64,000 nt of DNA from Vulcaniibacterium gelatinicum (GTDB taxonomy: Bacteria > Pseudomonadota > Gammaproteobacteria > Xanthomonadales > Xanthomonadaceae). The notes below the pieces were generated by a model. That model ran no database searches, was not told the DNA's origin, and was given only the letters and a program-made list of their open reading frames with translations. Positions 28,281-37,386 of the stretch are shown piece by piece. The stretch covers positions 1-64,000 of the forward strand of contig NZ_VNKO01000013.1 of NCBI RefSeq assembly GCF_008033445.1, read 5' to 3'. Each line of letters begins with the position of its first letter. Position 1 is the stretch's first letter. A program made the position numbers and the translations under genes.

Positions 28281-29245
28281 CGGTCGTAGTTGCTCAGGGC
28301 CAGGGCGAGCAGGGCGCGCGCCTGCTCGCGCAGCATCGGCGGCTCGACGATCTCGGCGTCGGCGCCGTAGTGCAGCACGTCCATCAGCAGCTCGCGGGTG
28401 CCGCTGTAGGGCACCTTCAGCTCGTAGCGTCCGTCGGGCAGGAACCGGCCCTGCTGGCGCGAATGCCAGCGCTCGTCGGCCACCCAGCGCGCGGCCTTGG
28501 CGCTGAACACGATCGTGGCCCAGCCCTTGGCCGGGCCGGAGAAGATGCCGTAGCTCGCGGCCAGGTGTTCGTCGAGCGCGGCCTCGTCGAGGTCGCGCGC
28601 GGCCGCGTCCAGGGTGCGCACCGCGGAGATGCGGTCCACGGCGAAGCTGCGCAGCGCCTCGCGGTCGTGGTCGAAGGCGTCGAGGTACCAGTTGTCGCGG
28701 TAGTGGGTGATGCGCTGCGGGCTGACCGTGCGCCGGGTCTTCTCGTCGGTGGAGCGGGCGCGGTACTCGAACGAGAGCTGCCGGCGCCCGAGCACCGCCG
28801 AGGCGACCTGGCGAAACACGTGTTCGTCGAGCCGGCGCGGGCGGCTGGCGATCACGCGCACGCGCTCGACCGGCCAGCGCGCGCCGCCGCTCTGCGCCTC
28901 CAGCAGCTTCTCGATCCGCGTCTGCAGCGGCGCGAGCGCGCTGGAGAGCAGCCCGCCGCTGCTGCGCGCGAGCAACTGCTGGGCGACCAGCAGTGCGTGC
29001 AGCTCCTCCGAGTTCAGCCACAGCCCCGGCAGTTCGAAGCGCTCGCTTTCCTTGGGGTCGTAGCGGAACCCGGCCTCGCCGTCGCCGACCACCGGCGCCA
29101 TCAGCGCGTCGCGCAGGAAGGCGAGGTCGCGGTACACGGTGGCGCGCGAGCAGCCGAGCTCGTCCTGCAGCCGCGCCACCGTGACCGGCACGCGCGCGGC
29201 CTTGAGGGTGCGGTGCAGTGCGTTGATGCGTTCGTAACGTTCCAT
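28277..29245 (-). CDS. WYL-domain transcriptional regulator
   Basis: A 322-residue regulator: N-terminal winged helix of the DeoR/HTH_11 type (residues 1-60, YERINALHRTL...CSRATVYRDLAFL), a WYL ligand-binding domain (about 145-225, including NWYLDAFDHD) and a C-terminal WCX part. WYL proteins sense nucleotides or nucleic acids in several systems. Translationally coupled to the patatin gene and divergent from a lipoprotein gene across 84 nt, so either could be its target. Confidence 0.9.
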   Translation of the reverse strand: MERYERINALHRTLKAARVPVTVARLQDELGCSRATVYRDLAFLRDALMAPVVGDGEAGFRYDPKESERFELPGLWLNSEELHALLVAQQLLARSSGGLLSSALAPLQTRIEKLLEAQSGGARWPVERVRVIASRPRRLDEHVFRQVASAVLGRRQLSFEYRARSTDEKTRRTVSPQRITHYRDNWYLDAFDHDREALRSFAVDRISAVRTLDAAARDLDEAALDEHLAASYGIFSGPAKGWATIVFSAKAARWVADERWHSRQQGRFLPDGRYELKVPYSGTRELLMDVLHYGADAEIVEPPMLREQARALLALALSNYDR

Positions 29246-29329
29246 GGCCTGCGTGTCCGTGCCTTCCGCGCGACGGCGTTTAGGATGGCATCGGCGCCGC
29301 CGGCGCCGCCAGTCCACAAGGAGCCGCGC

Positions 29330-30022
29330 ATGTCCGTCCCTCGCCCCGTGACCGCTTCCCTCCTCGCCGCCGGCCTGGGCCTCGCGCTCGCCGCCTGTTC
29401 GCGGCAGCCCGCTGCCGACACCGCCGCCGCGGCCGAGGCGACGGCCACACCCCGGGACACGGTGGCGGCGGCCGCCGCGGCCGCGGCCGAGGCGGTCGCG
29501 CCGGCCGACCCCAAGCAGGCGATGCTCGATTCGATGCGCAGGTTCAAGGCCGCGCGCAGCTGGCACGCGCGCATGGAGACCGACGGCGGCCCGCAGGGGC
29601 CGATGCACAACGAGATGACCTTCGTCGCGCCCGACCGCTACCGCATGGTGATGCGGATGGGGAACATGGAGATGGAGCAGGTGCGGATCGGCAACGACCT
29701 GTACATGGTGATGGACGGCCGGAGCCAGAAGATCACCATGCCGCCGGGCAGCATGGACCAGTGGCACGACCTGGCCGAGAAGAGCCAGCAGACCATGACC
29801 GTCGAGGCCCAGGGTCGCGAGGTGGTGGACGGGGTGCCGGCACGCAAGTACCTGCTGCGCCAGACCGAGCCGGCGCCCAGCGAGGTGACCGTGTGGCTGG
29901 GCACCGACGACCTGCCGCTGCGCGCGCGCGTGGTCAACCGGCAGCAGGGCCGCGACCTGGTCACCACCATCCGTTACACGCGCTACAACGACCCCGGCCT
30001 GACCGTGGACGCGCCGCGATAG
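29330..30022 (+). CDS. LolA-fold lipoprotein, unknown function
   Basis: A 230-residue lipoprotein. The signal peptide ends in the lipobox LAAC (about residue 23), then a long Ala/Thr-rich linker. From about residue 62 the pattern (MLDSMRRFKAARSWHARMET, FVAPDRYRMVM, VVDGVPARKYLL, WLGTDDLPLRARV) resembles LolA/LppX-like folds that carry lipids in the envelope. AAGGAG lies 6 nt before the ATG. Convergent with the PagL-like gene 3 nt away. Confidence 0.8.
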   Translation: MSVPRPVTASLLAAGLGLALAACSRQPAADTAAAAEATATPRDTVAAAAAAAAEAVAPADPKQAMLDSMRRFKAARSWHARMETDGGPQGPMHNEMTFVAPDRYRMVMRMGNMEMEQVRIGNDLYMVMDGRSQKITMPPGSMDQWHDLAEKSQQTMTVEAQGREVVDGVPARKYLLRQTEPAPSEVTVWLGTDDLPLRARVVNRQQGRDLVTTIRYTRYNDPGLTVDAPR

Positions 30023-30025
30023 GGC

Positions 30026-30481
30026 TCAGAACGCGCGCTCGAGCAGCAGGAAGGTCTCACCGCGGTTGCGGCCATGGGTGTCGCCGTTGGACAGGTGGCG
30101 CAGCGACACGCTCCAGCGCCGTCCCCGCCAGCCGGCCGCGGTCAGGAACTGGCCGTGGCCGGAGAGCACCTCGTTGTCCTCGCTGACCCAGGCGACCCCG
30201 CCGCTGGCGAACCAGCCGCGCCAGGTGAAGCGCTTGCTGGCGGCGAGCAGCAGCGCGTCGGACAGCGGCGCGCGGCCGGCGTAGTCGCGCTGGGCGATGT
30301 AGCCGAGCATCAGTTCCCACGGGTGCCGTTGCTCGCTGCGCCAGGCCAGGGTGAGCACGTGTGCGGGTTCGCCATCAATGGCCTTGGCCGCGCCCAGCCC
30401 GACCGCGGTGTCCGCACGCGCCGGCCCGGCCGGCCACAGCAGCGCCAGCACCGCGCCCATCACCATCGCCCTGCGTCCCAT
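30026..30481 (-). CDS. PagL-like lipid A deacylase (acyloxyacyl hydrolase family)
   Basis: A 151-residue outer-membrane protein: signal peptide (about 1-23, ending ARA), short amphipathic strands, and a C-terminal Phe, the outer-membrane barrel signature. The segment SLRHLSNGDTHGRNRGE carries the His-x-Ser-Asn and downstream Glu arrangement of PagL, which removes the 3-O acyl chain of lipid A. The spacing to the Glu is about one residue off what I recall for PagL, so the activity is probable but unproven. Confidence 0.75.
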   Translation of the reverse strand: MGRRAMVMGAVLALLWPAGPARADTAVGLGAAKAIDGEPAHVLTLAWRSEQRHPWELMLGYIAQRDYAGRAPLSDALLLAASKRFTWRGWFASGGVAWVSEDNEVLSGHGQFLTAAGWRGRRWSVSLRHLSNGDTHGRNRGETFLLLERAF

Positions 30482-30584
30482 CGCGGTCTCCCCCTGCCCG
30501 GCCCGTGCGCATCAGTGTGACTCGCCGCGGCCGGCCGTGCACGGGCACAATGCGCGCCTGCGCGCCCGCCCGCCCCGGATCCCG

Positions 30585-33452
30585 ATGAAGCAGCCGCCGC
30601 TGAATCTGTCGCCGTCCCCGGGGGACGAGGTCAAGGCGACCACCTGCTACATGTGCGCCTGCCGCTGCGGCATCAAGGTCTGGCTGCAGGACGGGCGGAT
30701 CCGCTACCTCCAGGGCAATCCCGAGCACCCGGTCAACCGCGGCGTGCTGTGCGCGAAGGGCTCGGCCGGGATCATGCAGCACGCCTCGCCCGCGCGGCTG
30801 TGCAAGCCGCTGCTGCGGGTGGGCGAGCGCGGCGCCGGCGAGTTCCGCGAGATCGAGTGGGACGAGGCGCTCGACATCGCGGCGTCGTGGCTCAAGCCGA
30901 TCCGCGAACGCAACCCGGACGCGCTCGCCTTCTTCACCGGCCGCGACCAGTCGCAGGCGCTGACCGGCTGGTGGGCGCAGCAGTTCGGCACCGTCAACTA
31001 CGCCGCGCACGGCGGCTTCTGCTCGGTGAACATGGCCGCCGGCGGCCTGTACACGCTCGGCGGCAGCTTCTGGGAATTCGGCGAGCCGGACTGGGAGCAC
31101 ACGCAGTACCTGATGCTGTGGGGCGTGGCCGAGGACCACGACTCCAACCCGATCAAGCTCGGCCTGGGCAAGCTGAAGCAGCGCGGCGCGAAGATCGTCG
31201 CGGTCAATCCGGTGCGCACCGGCTACGGGGCGATCGCCGACGAGTGGATCGGCATCCGCCCCGGCACCGACGGCCTGTTCGCGTGCGCGCTGATCCACGA
31301 GCTGCTCAAGGCCGACCGCATCGACCTGGAGTACCTGGTGCGCTACACCAACGCGCACTGGCTGGTGATCCGCGACCCGGGCGGCGCGCAGGACGGCCTG
31401 TTCGCGCGCGACGACGCCGGGCAACCCCGGTGCTGGGACCGCCAGGCGCAGGCCCCGGCCCGCGCCGACGCCACCGGCATCGCGCCCGCGATCGTCGGCG
31501 ACTACGCCCTGCCCGACGGCCGCCGCGCGGTGCCGGTGTTCCAGCTCGTCGCCGAGCGCTATCTCGACCCGCAGTACGCGCCGGAGGCGGTGGGCGAACG
31601 CTGCGGCGTGCCCGCCGCCACCATCCGCCGCATCGCGCGCGAGCTCGCCCGGGCCGCGTTCGACAGCGACCTGCGCCTGCCCGTCGCCTGGACCGACGCC
31701 TGGGGCCGCGAACACGCGGAGATGCCCGGCCGCCCGGTGGCGATGCACGCGATGCGCGGCATCAGCGCGCATTCCAACGGCTTCCACACCTGCCGCGCCC
31801 TGCACCTGCTGCAGCTGCTGCTGGGCGCGGTGGACGCGCCCGGCGGCTTCCGCTTCCAGCCGCCGTACCCCAGGCCGGTGCCGCCGGCCAACCGCCCCGG
31901 CAAGGCGCGCCGCGCCGACGGCACGCTCGACGCCGCGCCGCTCGGCTTCGTGCACGGGCCCGAGGATCTGCTGGTGGATGCCGACGGGCAGCCGCGCCGC
32001 ATCGACCATGCGTATTCGTGGGCCTATCCGCTCGCCGCGCACGGCATGCTGCACACCGTGCTGCGCAACGCCTGGGCGGGCGATCCGTACCGGATCGAGG
32101 CCCTGCTGCTGTTCATGGCCAACATGAGCTGGAACTCGGCGATGAACACCGCCGAGACGATCGGCTGGCTCACCGACAAGGACGAGCGCGGCGACTACCG
32201 CATCCCGCGCATCATCTACGCCGACGCCTACGCCAGCGAGATGGTGGCCTACGCCGACCTGGTGCTGCCGGACACCACGTACCTGGAACGGCACGATGCG
32301 ATCAGCCTGCTCGACCGGCCGATCTCCGACGCCGACGGCGCCGCCGACGCGCTGCGCGTGCCGGTGTTCGACCCGGCCACCCAGCCCGACGCCGACGGCC
32401 GGCCGCGCGACGTGCGCGGCTTCCAGTCGGTGCTGATCGAACTCGGCGCGCGGCTCGGCCTGCCGGGGCTGGTGGACGAGCACGGCGCGCCGAGGTACCG
32501 CGACTACGCCGACTACATCGTGCGCCACGAACGCGCGCCCGGGGTGGGCCTGCTCGCCGGCTGGCGCGGTGCCGACGGCTCGCTGCACGGCAAGGGCCCG
32601 CCGAATCCGCACCAGCTCGAACGCTACCTCGAACACGGCGGCTTCTGGCGCGCGGAGATCCCGGCGCACGCGCGCTACTTCAAGATGGCCAACCGCGGCT
32701 ATCTGCAGTGGGCGCAGGCGATGGGCTTTCTGGCCGCGCCCGAGCCGATCGTGCTGCAGCTGTACTCGGAGACGCTGCAGAAGTTCCGCCTCGCCGCGCA
32801 GGGCCACGGCGCGCACCAGCCGCCGCCGGCGCACCGCGAGCGGGTGGCGACGTACTTCGACCCGCTGCCGCTGTGGTATCCGCCGTTCGAGGAGGCGCAG
32901 CTGGCGGAGGCGCAGGCGTCCTTCCCGCTGCACGCGATCACCCAGCGGCCGATGTTCATGTACCACGCCTGGGGCTCGCAGAACGCCTGGCTGCGGCAGA
33001 TCGCCGCGCGCAACTGGCTGTACCTGCACCCGGACACCGCGGCCCGCCACGGCATCGCCGACGAGGACTGGGTGGTGGTCGAATCGCACCACGGTGCGAT
33101 CACGGTGCAGGCCAGACTCGCCGCCAACGTGCAGCCGGACACGGTCTGGACCTGGAACGCGGTCGGCAAGCGCCGCGGCGCATGGCGGCTCGATCCCGAC
33201 GCGCCGGAAGGCACGCGCGGCTTCCTGCTCAACCACCTGATCTCCGACCTCACCCCCAGGGGCGACTACGCCAACGCCGATCCGGTCACCGGCCAGGCGG
33301 CGTGGTTCGACCTGCGGGTGCGGCTGCGCAAGGCCGGGGACGCGACGATGAGCCAGCCGCAGTTCCCGCCCCTGGCGCTCGGCGCCGCCGACCCGCGCCC
33401 GCTGCGCTACGGCGCGGAGCTGCGCGCGCGCGAACACCGCAGGAAGGACTGA
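30585..33452 (+). CDS. soeA: Molybdopterin oxidoreductase, probable sulfite dehydrogenase SoeA
   Basis: Catalytic subunit of a membrane-bound molybdoenzyme of the DMSO reductase family (955 aa). The N-terminus binds one [4Fe-4S] cluster via C21-x2-C24-x3-C28-x27-C56, followed by the electron-transfer Lys in CAKG. The Mo-ligand region reads [13 protein letters not shown], suggesting a Cys ligand. There is no Tat signal peptide, so the enzyme should face the cytoplasm. This, together with a four-cluster ferredoxin subunit and a DmsC-type anchor, matches SoeABC sulfite:quinone oxidoreductase. Thiosulfate/polysulfide or DMSO reductases, whose A subunits are exported, fit less well. A CACAAT box lies 33 nt upstream of the ATG. 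Confidence 0.8.
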   Translation: MKQPPLNLSPSPGDEVKATTCYMCACRCGIKVWLQDGRIRYLQGNPEHPVNRGVLCAKGSAGIMQHASPARLCKPLLRVGERGAGEFREIEWDEALDIAASWLKPIRERNPDALAFFTGRDQSQALTGWWAQQFGTVNYAAHGGFCSVNMAAGGLYTLGGSFWEFGEPDWEHTQYLMLWGVAEDHDSNPIKLGLGKLKQRGAKIVAVNPVRTGYGAIADEWIGIRPGTDGLFACALIHELLKADRIDLEYLVRYTNAHWLVIRDPGGAQDGLFARDDAGQPRCWDRQAQAPARADATGIAPAIVGDYALPDGRRAVPVFQLVAERYLDPQYAPEAVGERCGVPAATIRRIARELARAAFDSDLRLPVAWTDAWGREHAEMPGRPVAMHAMRGISAHSNGFHTCRALHLLQLLLGAVDAPGGFRFQPPYPRPVPPANRPGKARRADGTLDAAPLGFVHGPEDLLVDADGQPRRIDHAYSWAYPLAAHGMLHTVLRNAWAGDPYRIEALLLFMANMSWNSAMNTAETIGWLTDKDERGDYRIPRIIYADAYASEMVAYADLVLPDTTYLERHDAISLLDRPISDADGAADALRVPVFDPATQPDADGRPRDVRGFQSVLIELGARLGLPGLVDEHGAPRYRDYADYIVRHERAPGVGLLAGWRGADGSLHGKGPPNPHQLERYLEHGGFWRAEIPAHARYFKMANRGYLQWAQAMGFLAAPEPIVLQLYSETLQKFRLAAQGHGAHQPPPAHRERVATYFDPLPLWYPPFEEAQLAEAQASFPLHAITQRPMFMYHAWGSQNAWLRQIAARNWLYLHPDTAARHGIADEDWVVVESHHGAITVQARLAANVQPDTVWTWNAVGKRRGAWRLDPDAPEGTRGFLLNHLISDLTPRGDYANADPVTGQAAWFDLRVRLRKAGDATMSQPQFPPLALGAADPRPLRYGAELRAREHRRKD

Positions 33453-33454
33453 GC

Positions 33455-34216
33455 ATGACCGCACTGCCGCCGCCATCGCCGAAGAAGCTCGGGCTGGTGA
33501 TCGACCTGGACACCTGCGTCGGCTGCCACGCCTGCGCGGTGGGCTGCAAGCAGTGGAACAGCGGCGGCATCGCCGGCCCGCTCACCGACGAGGACGCCTA
33601 CGGACGCGCGCCCTCGGGGGTGTGGTTCAACCGTGTGCACAGCTACGAGGTCGCCGGCACCGACGGCGGCGGGGCGGGCGCGGCGCAGCCGGCGATGACC
33701 CTGCACTTCCCGCGTTCGTGCCTGCACTGCGAGCAGCCCGCGTGCGTGACCGTGTGCCCGACCGGCGCCAGCTACAAGCGCGCCGAGGACGGGATCGTGC
33801 TGGTGGACGAGGACAAGTGCATCGGTTGCAAGCTGTGCTCCTGGGCCTGCCCGTACGGCGCGCGCGAGTACAGCGCGGTCGAAGGGGTGATGAAGAAGTG
33901 CACCCTGTGCGTGGACCGGATCTACAACGAACACCTGCCCGAGGCCGAGCGCGTGCCGGCCTGCGTGCAGGTGTGCCCGACCCGCGCGCGCCACTTCGGC
34001 GACCTCGGCGACCCGGACTCGGCGGTATCGAAGCTGGTGGCCGAACGCGGCGGCGTGGCGCTGCTGCCCGAACTCGGCTACGCGCCGGTCAACCGCTACC
34101 TGCCGCCGCGGCCGCGGCGCGCGGACGAAGCCGGGGACGAGCCCCCACCCCTGCCCTCCCCCGCAAGCGGGGGAGGGCGCATCGCACGCTGGCTCGACCG
34201 CATTCTCAAACGATGA
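33455..34216 (+). CDS. soeB: Four-cluster Fe-S electron-transfer subunit (SoeB-like)
   Basis: Ferredoxin-like subunit that passes electrons between the Mo site and the quinone. Four Cys groups are visible: [37 protein letters not shown] and CTLC with CVQVCP, enough for four [4Fe-4S] clusters. The start is supported by AGGAAGG 7 nt upstream; only 2 nt separate it from soeA. The C-terminal tail ([10 protein letters not shown]) is encoded by a perfect hairpin repeat at 34154-34177 and is probably not functional protein sequence. Confidence 0.85.
   Translation: MTALPPPSPKKLGLVIDLDTCVGCHACAVGCKQWNSGGIAGPLTDEDAYGRAPSGVWFNRVHSYEVAGTDGGGAGAAQPAMTLHFPRSCLHCEQPACVTVCPTGASYKRAEDGIVLVDEDKCIGCKLCSWACPYGAREYSAVEGVMKKCTLCVDRIYNEHLPEAERVPACVQVCPTRARHFGDLGDPDSAVSKLVAERGGVALLPELGYAPVNRYLPPRPRRADEAGDEPPPLPSPASGGGRIARWLDRILKR
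34154..34177. repeat. Dispersed hairpin repeat captured in soeB 3' end
   Basis: CCCTCCCCCGC, a 2-nt AA loop, then the exact reverse complement: 11-bp perfect arms. Hairpins of this sequence (translated SPASGGGR or PQAGEGR) are a common dispersed element in proteobacterial genomes. Normally intergenic, this copy is read through as the C-terminus of SoeB. A relative occurs at 63525-63548. Confidence 0.7.
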
Positions 34217-34224
34217 GGACTCCC

Positions 34225-34566
34225 ATGAGCACGACTCCGCTGCTGGTCTCGACCACGCCCACCCTCGAAGGCCGCCGCATCGTCGCCTACAAGGGCCTGG
34301 TCGGCGGCGACGCGATCCTCGGCGCGAACATGTTCCGCGACTTCTTCGCCGGCATCCGCGACCTGGTCGGCGGCCGCTCCGGCAGCTACGAGAAGGTGCT
34401 GCGCAAGGCCAAGCAGGAGGCGATCGAGGACATGCTCGAGCAGGCGCGCGAGCTGGGCGCGAACGCGGTGGTCGGCGTGGACCTGGACTACGAGACCATC
34501 CAGGTCCAGGACGGCGGTTCGATGCTGATGGTGTCGGCCTCCGGCACCGCGGTCGTGGTCGAATGA
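34225..34566 (+). CDS. YbjQ/UPF0145 family protein
   Basis: A 113-residue YbjQ-type protein. The signature [36 protein letters not shown] and the conserved [15 protein letters not shown] place it firmly. The family forms pentamers, is sometimes labelled heavy-metal-binding, and has no settled role. It begins 8 nt after soeB (GAGGA before the ATG) and lies between soeB and soeC, so it should be cotranscribed with the Mo enzyme. That position is unusual. Confidence 0.9.
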   Translation: MSTTPLLVSTTPTLEGRRIVAYKGLVGGDAILGANMFRDFFAGIRDLVGGRSGSYEKVLRKAKQEAIEDMLEQARELGANAVVGVDLDYETIQVQDGGSMLMVSASGTAVVVE

Positions 34567-34583
34567 CGCCCGCGCGCTGACGC

Positions 34584-35537
34584 ATGCATCCGGCGCTGTC
34601 GGTCATCTTCTTCACCACCCTCTCGGGCGCGGGCTACGGCCTGCTGGCCTGGTCCGCGTTCGCGGCCGTGGGCGGCCGGGTGCCGGGCTGGCCGCTGCTG
34701 CTGGGCCTGGCGACGGGGCTGGGGCTGGTCACGGCCGGCCTGGTCAGCTCGCTGTTCCACCTCGGCCAGCCGCGGCGCGCGTGGCGCGCGTTCTCGCAAT
34801 GGCGGACCTCGTGGCTGTCGCGCGAGGGCGTGCTGGCGCTGCTGACCTATCTGCCGGCGCTGGCGCTGGCGGCCATGCTCTGGGGCGACGCGGCTGCTCC
34901 GGCCCATCCCGGGCCCGGCCCGGCGCCGCGCGCGGGGCTGTGGGCCGCCGCGCTGCTGACGATCGCCGGCGCGCTGGCCACCGTCGTCTGCACCGCGATG
35001 ATCTACGCCTCGCTCAAGCCGATCCCGGCCTGGCGGCACCGGCTGGTGGTGCCGGGCTATCTGCTGTTCGCGCTGCTGACCGGCGGGCTGCTGCTGGCGG
35101 CGATCGAGGCGGTGGCCGGTTCACGCCTGGAGAACGGGCCGGCGCTGGCCGCGATGGTGCTGGCGCTGGCGCTGTGGCGGCTCAAGCGCCGCTATTGGCG
35201 CGACCTGGACGCGCCGCTGCCGGCCACGCGCGGCGACGCGGTCGGCCTGCCGGGCCGGGTCGTGACCCCGTTCGAGCGTCCGCACACCGAGGCCAACTAT
35301 GTCACCCGCGAGATGGCCTTCGCACTCGCGCGCCGGCATGCGCAGCGGCTGCGGCGGCTGGCGGTGCTGCTGTTCGCGGCCGTGCCGGTGCTGCTGATGC
35401 TGCCGGTGTGGATCTTCGTGCACCTGGACGCGGCGCCGTGGTACGCCGCGGCCGCGCTCGGCGCGCTGGCCGGCGCGTTCGTCGAACGCTGGCTGTTCTT
35501 CGCCGAAGCCAGGCATGTGGTGACGCTGTACTACTGA
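34584..35537 (+). CDS. soeC: DmsC-type membrane anchor subunit (SoeC-like)
   Basis: A 317-residue inner-membrane protein with about eight helices. The N-terminus PALSVIFFTTLSGAGYGLL is the DmsC/SoeC signature, and the LVSSLFHLGQPRRAWRAFSQWRTSWLSREG stretch is the conserved loop near the quinone site. It anchors the SoeAB dimer and exchanges electrons with the quinone pool. 17 nt after ybjQ; convergent with hemC. Confidence 0.85.
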   Translation: MHPALSVIFFTTLSGAGYGLLAWSAFAAVGGRVPGWPLLLGLATGLGLVTAGLVSSLFHLGQPRRAWRAFSQWRTSWLSREGVLALLTYLPALALAAMLWGDAAAPAHPGPGPAPRAGLWAAALLTIAGALATVVCTAMIYASLKPIPAWRHRLVVPGYLLFALLTGGLLLAAIEAVAGSRLENGPALAAMVLALALWRLKRRYWRDLDAPLPATRGDAVGLPGRVVTPFERPHTEANYVTREMAFALARRHAQRLRRLAVLLFAAVPVLLMLPVWIFVHLDAAPWYAAAALGALAGAFVERWLFFAEARHVVTLYY

Positions 35538-35555
35538 GCGCGCGGTCGCGCTCAG
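35534..35555. terminator. Bidirectional hairpin across both stop codons
   Basis: A perfect 9-bp stem (CTGAGCGCG/CGCGCTCAG, 4-nt loop) spans the soeC TGA on one strand and the hemC TGA on the other. It is placed to separate the two convergent transcripts. No T tract is visible on either side. Confidence 0.45.
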
Positions 35556-36496
35556 GCTTCGTACGGGCCGGTGTCCGGCTCGGCGCCGGCCGCGATCAGC
35601 GCCCGCGCGCCCTGCGCCAGCAGGCGTTCGGCGACGGCCAGGCCGAGCGCTTCCGGCGCCTCGCGCGGGCCGGTGTCCTCGGCGCGCACCAGACGGCCGT
35701 CGCGGACCGAGCCGACCAGCCCCTGCAGGTGCAGGCGGGCCCCGTCCAGGCGCGCGAACGCGGCCACCGGCACGTGGCAGCTGCCGTGCAGGGCGCGGTT
35801 CATCGCCCGCTCGGCTTCGACGCAGGCGCGGGTGGGGGCATCGTCGAGGGGGGCGAACAGGGCCAGGGTGGCGGCATCGCCGGCGCGGCATTCGACCGCG
35901 ATCGCGCCCTGGGCGGGGGCGGGCAGCCAGTGCGGGGCGTCGAGGCGGGCGCGGATGCGGGCGTCGAGGCCGAGCCGCTGCAGGCCGGCGCAGGCCAGGA
36001 CGATGGCGTCGTAGTCGCCGGCGTCGAGTTTGGCCAGGCGGGTGTTGACGTTGCCGCGCAGGTCGCGCAGGACGAGGTCGGGGCGCCGGGCGCGCAGTTG
36101 CGCCTGGCGGCGCAGGGAGGAGGTGCCGACGCGCGCGCCGGGCGGCAGGGCGGCGAGGTCGGGGTAGCGGTCGCTGACGAAGGCGTCGGCGTGGTCGGCG
36201 CGGGCGAGGATCGCGGCCAGGGCGAAGCCGGGCTCGAGCTCCATCGGCACGTCCTTGAGCGAGTGCACGGCGCAGTCGGCATCAAAGCGCTGCATCGCGA
36301 GCTCGAGTTCCTTCAGGAACAGGCCCTTGCCGCCGATCGCGGCCAGGGAGCGGTCGAGCACCTCGTCGCCGCGGGTGGACAGCGGCACCAGCTCGACGCG
36401 CAGTTGCGGATGGCATGCGCGCAGCCGCTCGGCGACGTGTTCGGTCTGCCACAGCGCGAGCGGGCTCTTGCGGGTGGCGATGCGCAGGGTCGTCAT
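35552..36496 (-). CDS. hemC: Hydroxymethylbilane synthase
   Basis: Polymerises four porphobilinogens in haem synthesis. The 314-residue protein has the N-terminal [15 protein letters not shown], the HSLKDVP motif, GTSSLRRQ and the dipyrromethane-binding Cys in [17 protein letters not shown] lies only 6 nt before the ATG, so the mRNA may be leaderless. Downstream of algZ-algR, as in Pseudomonas. Confidence 0.96.
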   Translation of the reverse strand: MTTLRIATRKSPLALWQTEHVAERLRACHPQLRVELVPLSTRGDEVLDRSLAAIGGKGLFLKELELAMQRFDADCAVHSLKDVPMELEPGFALAAILARADHADAFVSDRYPDLAALPPGARVGTSSLRRQAQLRARRPDLVLRDLRGNVNTRLAKLDAGDYDAIVLACAGLQRLGLDARIRARLDAPHWLPAPAQGAIAVECRAGDAATLALFAPLDDAPTRACVEAERAMNRALHGSCHVPVAAFARLDGARLHLQGLVGSVRDGRLVRAEDTGPREAPEALGLAVAERLLAQGARALIAAGAEPDTGPYEA

Positions 36497-36502
36497 CGGC
36501 AC

Positions 36503-36508
36503 ATTATC
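36503..36508 (-). promoter_or_regulatory. -10 hexamer of hemC (possible leaderless mRNA)
   Basis: GATAAT on the minus strand, 6 nt before the hemC ATG. Transcription would then start at or next to the A of the ATG. No convincing -35 is seen at the right distance; AGGTTT lies 17 nt upstream. Confidence 0.4.
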
Positions 36509-36558
36509 GCGTGCGGGGACGGGCAAAACCTGCCGAAGGGCGGGGCGGCGATGTGCCC

Positions 36559-36635
36559 GTCGCTTGGCGCGTGTGCGGTTGTCATTCGCTTCGGGCGGGG
36601 GCGCCGGCCTGCCTGGGTGGGGTTCGCCGCGTGGC
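36559..36635. repeat. 77-bp dispersed repeat, copy A
   Basis: Begins GTCGCTTGGCGCGTGTGCGG and ends TGGGGTTCGCCGCGTGGC. It matches copy B (41760-41835) with about 3 mismatches and 2 single-base indels over its whole length. It fills most of the hemC-algR gap. Confidence 0.8.
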
Positions 36636-36636
36636 C

Positions 36637-37365
36637 TCAGAGATGCTTCACCGTCTCCCGCAGATGCGCCACGCAGCGCCGGCTCACCTCGAGCGGGTGC
36701 GGGCCGTGGCGCAGTACCGCCTGCACGTGGCCGTCGGCGGCGCGGCGCAGCTCGACGATCTCGTGCCGCGCCACCAGGCAATTGCGGTGGATGCGCACGA
36801 AACGGTCGCCGAACTCCTCCTCCAGCGACTTCAGCGACTCCTCGATCAGATCCTCCCCGCGCGCGTGGTGCACCACCACGTACTTCTCCTCCGCGCGCAG
36901 GTAATGCACGTCCTCGATCGGGATCAGGCGCAGACTGCCGCGCAGCCGCGCGCACAGATGGGTGCGGCGCTGCGCGCTCGGCGCCTGCGCCGCGCGCTCG
37001 CGGCCGGCGGCGAAGGTGCGCACGCGCTCCAGCGCCGCCGCCAGCCGCTCCGGCCGCACCGGCTTGACCAGGTAATCGATCGCCTGCGCCTCGAACGCCG
37101 ACAGCGCGTGCGCGTCGTAGGCGGTGCAGAACACCACCGCCGGACGCGGCTCGAACGCGGCCAGATGGCGCGCGGCCTCCAGCCCGTCAATGCCGGGCAT
37201 GGCGATGTCGAGCAGGACCAGGTCGGGGCGCAACTCGGCGCAGGCGTGCAGGGCCTCGCGGCCGTCGCCCGCCTCGCCCACCACCTCGACGCCCGGCTGC
37301 TCGGCCAGCAGGTCGCGCAGGCGCTGGCGCGCGAGCGGCTCGTCGTCGGCGATCACTACCCGCAT
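36637..37365 (-). CDS. algR: AlgR-type LytTR response regulator
   Basis: A 242-residue two-component regulator. The receiver domain (1-115) has the acidic pair DDE, the phosphoacceptor Asp in [10 protein letters not shown] (about 54), a Thr in FCTAYDAHA and the Lys in DYLVKPVRP. The LytTR DNA-binding domain is C-terminal (about 140-240, ending [16 protein letters not shown]). Its partner kinase algZ lies 21 nt upstream and hemC downstream. In Pseudomonas AlgR controls alginate, twitching and virulence; the targets here are unknown. Confidence 0.93.
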   Translation of the reverse strand: MRVVIADDEPLARQRLRDLLAEQPGVEVVGEAGDGREALHACAELRPDLVLLDIAMPGIDGLEAARHLAAFEPRPAVVFCTAYDAHALSAFEAQAIDYLVKPVRPERLAAALERVRTFAAGRERAAQAPSAQRRTHLCARLRGSLRLIPIEDVHYLRAEEKYVVVHHARGEDLIEESLKSLEEEFGDRFVRIHRNCLVARHEIVELRRAADGHVQAVLRHGPHPLEVSRRCVAHLRETVKHL

Positions 37366-37386
37366 GGGGCACCCCCGTATCGCTGG

